From the NCBI GenBank assembly GCA_948976265.1, contig CARFUA010000016.1, positions 1 to 28,989 on the forward strand: a DNA stretch of 28,989 bases, given 5' to 3'. The notes under the pieces were generated by a model. The model made no database searches and had not been told where the DNA came from. It saw only the letters and a program-made list of their open reading frames with translations. The stretch is from an uncultured Clostridia bacterium. Its GTDB lineage: Bacteria > Bacillota > Clostridia > TANB77 > CAG-508. This document shows positions 24,645-28,989 of the stretch, one piece after another (the stretch's first letter is position 1; each line of letters starts with the position of its first letter). A program made the translations under genes and the position numbers.

Positions 24645-25709
24645 TTATAATTGATTGACAAATTGGTCAAATAAATAATTGGTATCTTGTGGACCAGGAC
24701 AGGCTTCTGGATGGAATTGTACTGTCACAATATTTTTATTTTGGTAGCAAATACCTTCTACTGTATTGTCGTTCAAATTAATATAGGAAACCTTTGCAAT
24801 CTCTGGTTTTATACTATCTTCCACAACATAATAACCATGATTTTGTGACGTAATATACACTTTACCATTTTCTAAATCTTTTACTGGATGATTTGGTCCT
24901 CGATGTCCATATTTTAATCTTGCCGTCTTAAAGCCATGTGCCAAAGCCATTAGTTGATGCCCCAAACAAATTCCCAAAATTGGCAAATCCGTTTTGCATA
25001 ATTTTTTGATAATTTCAATTTCCTTTCCACAATATTCTGGGTCTCCAGGTCCATTAGAAAGCAAAATTCCATCTGGATTTAATTCTAAAATGCGCTCTAC
25101 TGGCATCGTAGAAGGACAAACTGTAACCCCAACATTTCGCTTTAAAAATGAATTGACAATATTATGTTTAAAACCATAATCCATTAATACGATTTGTTTT
25201 TTATTGCCTTTTCCATAAGAAATTGGCTGATTGGTAGATACTTTTCTAACGACTTGTCCAATTTCGTAAGATTTAATTTTTTGCATAATTTCTGTCATAT
25301 TTTCTATGGAAGACGTAATATACCCTTTCATGGTACCAGCTTCTCTCAAAATTCTCGTTAATTTTCTAGTATTAATATTGGTTAAACCTGGAATTTTATA
25401 GTCACGTAAAAATTTATTCAAACTATCCTTTCTTCTAAAATTGCTTTCAAATTCCGCAAGTTCATGAATAAATACAGCTTTTGCCCAAACTTGTTCGGAT
25501 TCAAAATCTTCTGGAATCACGCCATAATTTCCAATTAACGGATACGTCATTACAATTCCTTGACCAGCATAAGATGGATCCGTAAATGTTTCTAAGTAAC
25601 CTGCCATTCCTGTGTTAAAAACCACTTCACAAGCCGTGTCAATCGTCGTATTTCCAATTCTTTCGCCTTCTAATATTTCTCCATTTTCTAGCACCAAATA
25701 TCCTATCAT
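24645..25709 (-). CDS. carA: Carbamoyl-phosphate synthase small (glutaminase) subunit
   Basis: The protein is 354 aa, normal. The N-terminal CarA domain (FNTGMAGYLETFTDPSYAGQ) and C-terminal class I glutaminase are complete: oxyanion SNGPGDPEYC, nucleophile Cys in GICLGHQ, and catalytic FHPEACPGP. It supplies ammonia to CarB. AAAGGAT precedes ATG 25709. The leader upstream contains a promoter, a leader peptide and a terminator. No in-frame CGG; the five CGGs noted are out of frame. Confidence 0.97.
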   Translation of the reverse strand: MIGYLVLENGEILEGERIGNTTIDTACEVVFNTGMAGYLETFTDPSYAGQGIVMTYPLIGNYGVIPEDFESEQVWAKAVFIHELAEFESNFRRKDSLNKFLRDYKIPGLTNINTRKLTRILREAGTMKGYITSSIENMTEIMQKIKSYEIGQVVRKVSTNQPISYGKGNKKQIVLMDYGFKHNIVNSFLKRNVGVTVCPSTMPVERILELNPDGILLSNGPGDPEYCGKEIEIIKKLCKTDLPILGICLGHQLMALAHGFKTARLKYGHRGPNHPVKDLENGKVYITSQNHGYYVVEDSIKPEIAKVSYINLNDNTVEGICYQNKNIVTVQFHPEACPGPQDTNYLFDQFVNQL

Positions 25710-25745
25710 AATTTATCATCCTTTCTGTTTTATTTTACAAAAAAT

Positions 25746-25773
25746 AAACACTAAATCGATAAATCTAGTGTTT
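25746..25773 (-). terminator. Leader terminator/attenuator of carAB
   Basis: AAACACTA...TAGTGTTT stem followed on the minus strand by ATTTTTTG (25745-25738), ahead of carA. Because it lies between promoter and gene it would act as an attenuator. Confidence 0.7.
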
Positions 25774-25866
25774 ATAGCTATAAGAATGAGAAAATACGCT
25801 ACCAATCATAGATACTCCTCTATGATTGATTATCGCTATTTTGTTCATTCCTTTCTTTTCTTTCAT
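25765..25866 (-). CDS. Candidate carAB leader peptide (33 aa)
   Basis: ATG 25866 has a GAGG site about 8 nt upstream. The frame ends at TAG (25765-25767) inside the 5' arm of the leader terminator, the geometry expected of translation-coupled attenuation. The tail is SHSYSYKH; there is no run of Arg codons, so arginine sensing is not obvious. It includes a hairpin at 25803-25828 (CAATCATAGA and its complement). Support is positional only. Confidence 0.45.
   Translation of the reverse strand: MKEKKGMNKIAIINHRGVSMIGSVFSHSYSYKH
25803..25828 (-). promoter_or_regulatory. Perfect 10-bp hairpin in the carAB leader
   Basis: CAATCATAGA-N6-TCTATGATTG; the loop on the minus strand is GGAGTA, SD-like. 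It may be a pause hairpin or a protein-binding site. I did not see a convincing PyrR consensus. Confidence 0.55.
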
Positions 25867-25899
25867 TTCATTGACCTCTTATTTCTTATTCTTCTGTAT

Positions 25900-25928
25900 A
25901 TTTTAATATATTTTAAGCCAAATTGCAA
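25900..25928 (-). promoter_or_regulatory. carAB promoter
   Basis: TTGCAA (25923-25928), 17-bp spacer, TAAAAT (25900-25905) on the minus strand, about 30 bp before the leader peptide start. It is just upstream (minus sense) of the leader and overlaps nothing coding. Confidence 0.65.
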
Positions 25929-25952
25929 GTATTTTTACAAAAAATCTTTTCT

Positions 25953-26972
25953 TTATGAGCAATATCGACACAATACACTTTTTAATCCCACCTGAATGTC
26001 GATGAAACCATTTTTGGATTGAGCATCAATCGTTACCAATTCTTGGAGTATTTTTCTTAATTCCTCTTTTGGAAAATAGGAAGTCTGCTTTTTATATTTG
26101 CTCACCAAAAACGTTTGATTCGGCTTTAAATTCAAAGCTGACACAACATCTTTATTGATTTCCACAGCGATTTTACAAAAATACAACTTTTTAAAATGGT
26201 TATATAATGTCACCAAAATTTTTTGCAGTGGCTCTTTTTGATAAATCAAATCATCCAAAACCGCCATTGCTTTGGCAATTTTTTTATTGCCCAAATCATC
26301 CGTCAAATCAAATATGACACTTTCGATTTGTTGAATTGCCAACAAATCAATCGCCTCTTTTGTGATGATTCCTCCTTCGCCAGCATATTCAATCAATTTT
26401 CGGATTTCGTTCATCAATACTTGCAAATTCGTTCCTGAAACTTCCAGTAAATAGCGTAATGTTGTCTCTTCACAATTTACTTTATATAAGCTACAAACTT
26501 GTTTTAATTTATGGATTAATTGTACTGGTTTTAATTCTTCCATTGAACAAACCACTCCATTTTTTAAAATTGCTTGATAAACAGCGTTTTTATCCACTTC
26601 TTCTTCCACAAAAACAAGATGCGCCATTTCTTTTATTGTATCGCTATTTTCTTCCAAATAAGTACTTACTTCTTTTTGCATTGGCGTTGGCTCCTTTTTG
26701 CGACCGTCTTTTTTAAATAAGCCAGAATGTTTGATAAAAATTAATTTCTTTTCATAGCCAAAGGCTGGAACTTCTATATTAAATAAAAAATCTTGTAAAT
26801 TGGTTTCGTCTATCACCACAAAATTGATTCCTTGTACCAATTCGCCAAATGCTTTTTTTATTTTTTTCAACATCGTCTGAATCAAATATTCTTCTTTTCC
26901 ATACAAAAGATAAATTGATTGCAGTTTTCCTGTATTTAATTCCTTTTCTAAACTATCCACTTTGATTTCCAT
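25953..26972 (-). CDS. holA: DNA polymerase III delta subunit
   Basis: The protein is 339 aa. It opens with SIYLLYGKEEYLIQTMLKKI, the HolA N-terminal AAA+-like domain lacking a functional P-loop, then the DNA_pol3_delta middle, and a C-terminal collar (LYNHFKKLYFCKIA, then VSKYKKQTSYF). It opens the beta clamp within the clamp loader. It is a monocistronic-looking unit between carAB and a small membrane protein. No in-frame CGG. Confidence 0.9.
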   Translation of the reverse strand: MEIKVDSLEKELNTGKLQSIYLLYGKEEYLIQTMLKKIKKAFGELVQGINFVVIDETNLQDFLFNIEVPAFGYEKKLIFIKHSGLFKKDGRKKEPTPMQKEVSTYLEENSDTIKEMAHLVFVEEEVDKNAVYQAILKNGVVCSMEELKPVQLIHKLKQVCSLYKVNCEETTLRYLLEVSGTNLQVLMNEIRKLIEYAGEGGIITKEAIDLLAIQQIESVIFDLTDDLGNKKIAKAMAVLDDLIYQKEPLQKILVTLYNHFKKLYFCKIAVEINKDVVSALNLKPNQTFLVSKYKKQTSYFPKEELRKILQELVTIDAQSKNGFIDIQVGLKSVLCRYCS

Positions 26973-27058
26973 TGCTTACCTCTTTTTTATTATATCAAAT
27001 CTATTTTCAAAGTACAATAAAAAAAGAAGAAATTTGAAAATTTCCTCTTTTCTCTTTG

Positions 27059-27217
27059 TTATTTTACGAACATTCCAGCTGCGCCAGTATTCATTGCAAT
27101 CGCTACACCGATCAACATTAAAACAAGACCTATAGCAAATCCCATTAAAATTGTTCCGCCTACATAGCCCCAAAATGAATTAGAACGCTTATATACAAAA
27201 TAGCTTTTCAGTAACAT
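27059..27217 (-). CDS. Small membrane protein (52 aa)
   Basis: Starts at ATG 27217 and ends at TAA 27059. The head (YFVYKRSNSFWGYVGG) is followed by one strong hydrophobic helix (ILMGFAIGLVLMLIGVAIAM) and a short AAGMFVK end. A GTG-like weak RBS and a start immediately after the spoVT terminator make expression uncertain. No family is recognised; a coding origin is supported by the hydrophobic pattern. Confidence 0.5.
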   Translation of the reverse strand: MLLKSYFVYKRSNSFWGYVGGTILMGFAIGLVLMLIGVAIAMNTGAAGMFVK

Positions 27218-27220
27218 GTT

Positions 27221-27250
27221 AAAAGAGAAAGACCTCCATCGTCTTTCCCT
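27221..27250 (-). terminator. Terminator of spoVT
   Basis: GAAAGAC-N7-GTCTTTC stem followed by TCTTTT on the minus strand, 9 bp after the spoVT stop region. Confidence 0.75.
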
Positions 27251-27258
27251 TTTTAATA

Positions 27259-27813
27259 TTATACTTCTAAATGATTTCCTAAAAAACCAGCTGCTGATTG
27301 TGCCACTTTATATTCGACTTCTCCCATTTTTTGATTTGGTTCTTTCGATAATAAAATAACACTTCCAATCACGTCGCCATCCGAAATAATCGGATAAATT
27401 ACTTGTGCATTATAAATTCTTTCTCTTCCTTCATTTTCTGTAATTGGTATCGCAATTTCGTCATTGTCTTTGCTTTTGAAAACTTCTTTATTTTCGATAA
27501 CTTCTTCTAATTGTTTACTTAGATTTTTTTCTAAAAAATCTTTTTTAGAGCCACCAGATACAGCAATTACAGTATCTTTGTCCGTAATACAAGTAATATG
27601 TCCCGTTGTTTTCGAAAGCGTTTCTGCATAACTGCTTGCAAATTCAGTGAGTTCACCAATCGGAGAATATTTTTTCAAAATAATTTCTCCTTCTTTATCT
27701 GTGAAAATTTCAAGAGGGTCACCCTCTTTGATTCTGTGTACTTTACGAATTTCCTTTGGAATTACAACTCTTCCTAAATCATCTATACGTCTTACAACAC
27801 CTGTTGCTTTCAT
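27259..27813 (-). CDS. spoVT: Stage V sporulation regulator SpoVT (AbrB-type N terminus + GAF-like domain)
   Basis: The protein is 184 aa, normal for SpoVT. Residues 1-50 are the swapped-hairpin AbrB DNA-binding domain (MKATGVVRRIDDLGRVVIPK, then KIREGDPLEIFTDKEGEI-like). The rest is a GAF-like fold (GHITCITDKDTVIAVSGGSK). SpoVT controls forespore genes, so the organism or its lineage sporulates. The good GGAGG site precedes ATG 27813. No in-frame CGG. Confidence 0.92.
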   Translation of the reverse strand: MKATGVVRRIDDLGRVVIPKEIRKVHRIKEGDPLEIFTDKEGEIILKKYSPIGELTEFASSYAETLSKTTGHITCITDKDTVIAVSGGSKKDFLEKNLSKQLEEVIENKEVFKSKDNDEIAIPITENEGRERIYNAQVIYPIISDGDVIGSVILLSKEPNQKMGEVEYKVAQSAAGFLGNHLEV

Positions 27814-27832
27814 TTTTTTTCCTCCTTTTTTA

Positions 27833-27890
27833 AGTTAAGTTAGCTTTTCGAACGTCAGTGAGTTACAGATAACTTAGTTAAATAGCAAGT
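27833..27890. promoter_or_regulatory. Inverted TAAGTTA/TAACTTA repeats upstream of spoVT
   Basis: TTAAGTTAAGTTAGC and GATAACTTAGTTAAA form a loose dyad just before the gene. They could be an autoregulatory AbrB-type site; the sequence alone does not prove it. Confidence 0.35.
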
Positions 27891-28003
27891 ATTTAACTTC
27901 CTTATTAAAAAATAAAATCACCACTTTTTTTGCTCGACCTTTATAAACTTATTATGACAAAATTGGAGAAAATTATACAAATTTGTTAAATTTATTTTTT
28001 GAT

Positions 28004-28989
28004 TTAACTATTTTTAACAACAAACGTCACACCAGAATGTCCTGCATTACTCTCAAACTTACTTTTGGTAGCTTCGTCTTTTACTTTAACTGTTAAATTG
28101 CTGCAGCCAGAAAACATATCTCTCATATTGGTTACGTTACTTATATCAAATGAGCTTAAATCTAAACTAGTTAAACTTCTACAGTCATCAAACATACTAC
28201 TCATATTGGTCACGTTACTTGTATCAAATGAGCTTAAATCTAGGCTAGTTAAATTTTCACAGTAATTAAACATCTCTCTCATACTCGTTACATTGCTTGT
28301 ATCAAATGAGCTTAAATCCAACGACGTTAAGTTGCTCTGCCAAAAAAACATCCTCTCCATATCAGTTACTTTACTTGTATCAAATGAACTTAAATCTAAA
28401 CTGCTTACATCACATGACGGAAACATAAAAGCCATATCGGTCACATTACTCGTATTCAAATTCTCGAAATTAATTATTTCCTTCCTTAAATCCATAAATA
28501 ATTCTTTTGTACTAGTTGGTGCAATTTTATCATAAATAATAATGGAAATAGCAGAACTATACGGACCTCTCTCCCCATCTATCGTAATCCAACCTGGCGT
28601 TTCTTCTGAATCCGAAATATCTCCATAATCACGGCTAACTTCTCTATCTGGATCCGTATAATCTGTACTACTCAAAATCAAAGTGCCATCTCTATACAAT
28701 TTGGCAAAAACTGCTGTTGGTTCCATTGGAAGTGGCTTTTCCTTTGGGCTCGCATCCCAAATAATTTTTCCATTTTCTAAAGCTCCTGTCGCAACCAATT
28801 TTCCATCTTGAGAAACTTCTACTTTCTTCTTTTTGATTTTCGCTTGAGAACCATCAAACATTTCGCGATTTATTCCAAACTGTGATTCAATATAATCATC
28901 CACATCACCAAAATTTTGACTTCCTTTATCATATTTTTCTTCATAATAGCCAGTTCCCAAATCCGCCACGACCAATTCCACATCTTCTT
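28004..28989 (-). CDS. DUF285/BspA-like surface protein, N terminus beyond window
   Basis: The frame is open through the right edge, so the start is not seen; a GTG at 28981 is probably internal. The N-terminal visible part (about 170 aa) has VEVSQDGKLVATGALENGKI and a beta-rich domain. From about residue 180 come about five 24-25-residue repeats of the form LTSLDLSSFDTSNVTNM, the DUF285/BspA-type leucine-rich repeat, ending in SNLTVKVKDEATKSKF. Such proteins are exported and mediate adhesion in gut Firmicutes and Mollicutes. No secretion signal is visible within the window. No in-frame CGG. Confidence 0.85.
   Translation of the reverse strand, partial: EDVELVVADLGTGYYEEKYDKGSQNFGDVDDYIESQFGINREMFDGSQAKIKKKKVEVSQDGKLVATGALENGKIIWDASPKEKPLPMEPTAVFAKLYRDGTLILSSTDYTDPDREVSRDYGDISDSEETPGWITIDGERGPYSSAISIIIYDKIAPTSTKELFMDLRKEIINFENLNTSNVTDMAFMFPSCDVSSLDLSSFDTSKVTDMERMFFWQSNLTSLDLSSFDTSNVTSMREMFNYCENLTSLDLSSFDTSNVTNMSSMFDDCRSLTSLDLSSFDISNVTNMRDMFSGCSNLTVKVKDEATKSKFESNAGHSGVTFVVKNS

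Noticed and set aside
25893..25928. PyrR-binding site in the carAB leader
   Set aside because: I could not find the conserved loop sequence; the hairpins present do not match it.
26976..27173. Minus-strand Cys/Asn-rich frame after holA
   Set aside because: It overlaps, in another frame, a better small membrane protein (27059-27217) and contains terminator-like sequence; no plausible protein features.
1..28989. Simple reassignment of CGG to another amino acid (Trp or Gln, as known in some Firmicutes)
   Set aside because: Reading CGG as any single amino acid leaves the downstream frame wrong in all ten cases; only a +1 shift restores homology.

Overview
The window comes from a low-GC Gram-positive bacterium, most likely an uncultured spore-forming clostridium. 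The support is AT-rich sequence, strong GGAGG ribosome sites, a SpoVT homologue, a CIRCE-like operator before groES-groEL, and Firmicute-type carAB and pyrG. Bases 1-13,400 are the integrase end of a prophage or related element next to a tRNA-Gln gene. Bases 13,400-28,989 are host chromosome.

The main result is a decoding anomaly. Read conventionally, five genes look broken: a macro-domain gene, a DUF7666/pentapeptide gene, the prophage CI/LexA-like repressor, pyrG and carB. All but one of their breaks lie at an in-frame CGG codon and are repaired by skipping the C, so that CGG-N is read as GGN (glycine) in the +1 frame. By hand count there are ten in-frame CGG codons in the window. All ten (macro 1, DUF7666 1, repressor 2, pyrG 1, carB 5) sit where homology demands a +1 shift and a glycine, often an invariant one. 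I found no in-frame CGG in any other gene, although CGG occurs about sixty times out of frame. Restored lengths are natural: CarB 1065 aa, PyrG 533 aa, repressor 318 aa. A sequencing error cannot know the reading frame, so I infer that CGG is not a normal arginine codon here but an efficient +1 frameshift signal, used by both host and prophage.

Prophage layout, from its integrase end leftwards: integrase (+) and CI-like repressor (+); a divergent operator region; then a long minus-strand early operon. The operon holds a Cro-like regulator, an ORF6N antirepressor, an excisionase-like protein, many small proteins, an AAA_24/Sak4-like ATPase, a DUF669-like ssDNA-binding protein, a DUF927 helicase/primase-like ATPase, a GTGTAAC iteron-like cluster, a PD-(D/E)XK resolvase-like nuclease, an SF2 helicase, a winged-helix protein, the DUF7666/pentapeptide protein and a macro-domain gene cut by the window edge.

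Host layout: tRNA-Gln, tRNA-His, a membrane-anchored FxLYD-like protein, a small Cys-rich protein, groEL and groES, an SPFH-like protein, pyrG with a leader terminator, tRNA-Glu, a decayed ABC exporter with a HAD remnant, carB and carA behind a leader peptide/terminator, holA, a small membrane protein, spoVT and a DUF285/BspA-like surface protein cut by the right edge. carAB and pyrG supply carbamoyl phosphate and CTP, so central nucleotide metabolism depends on six CGG frameshift events per enzyme set.
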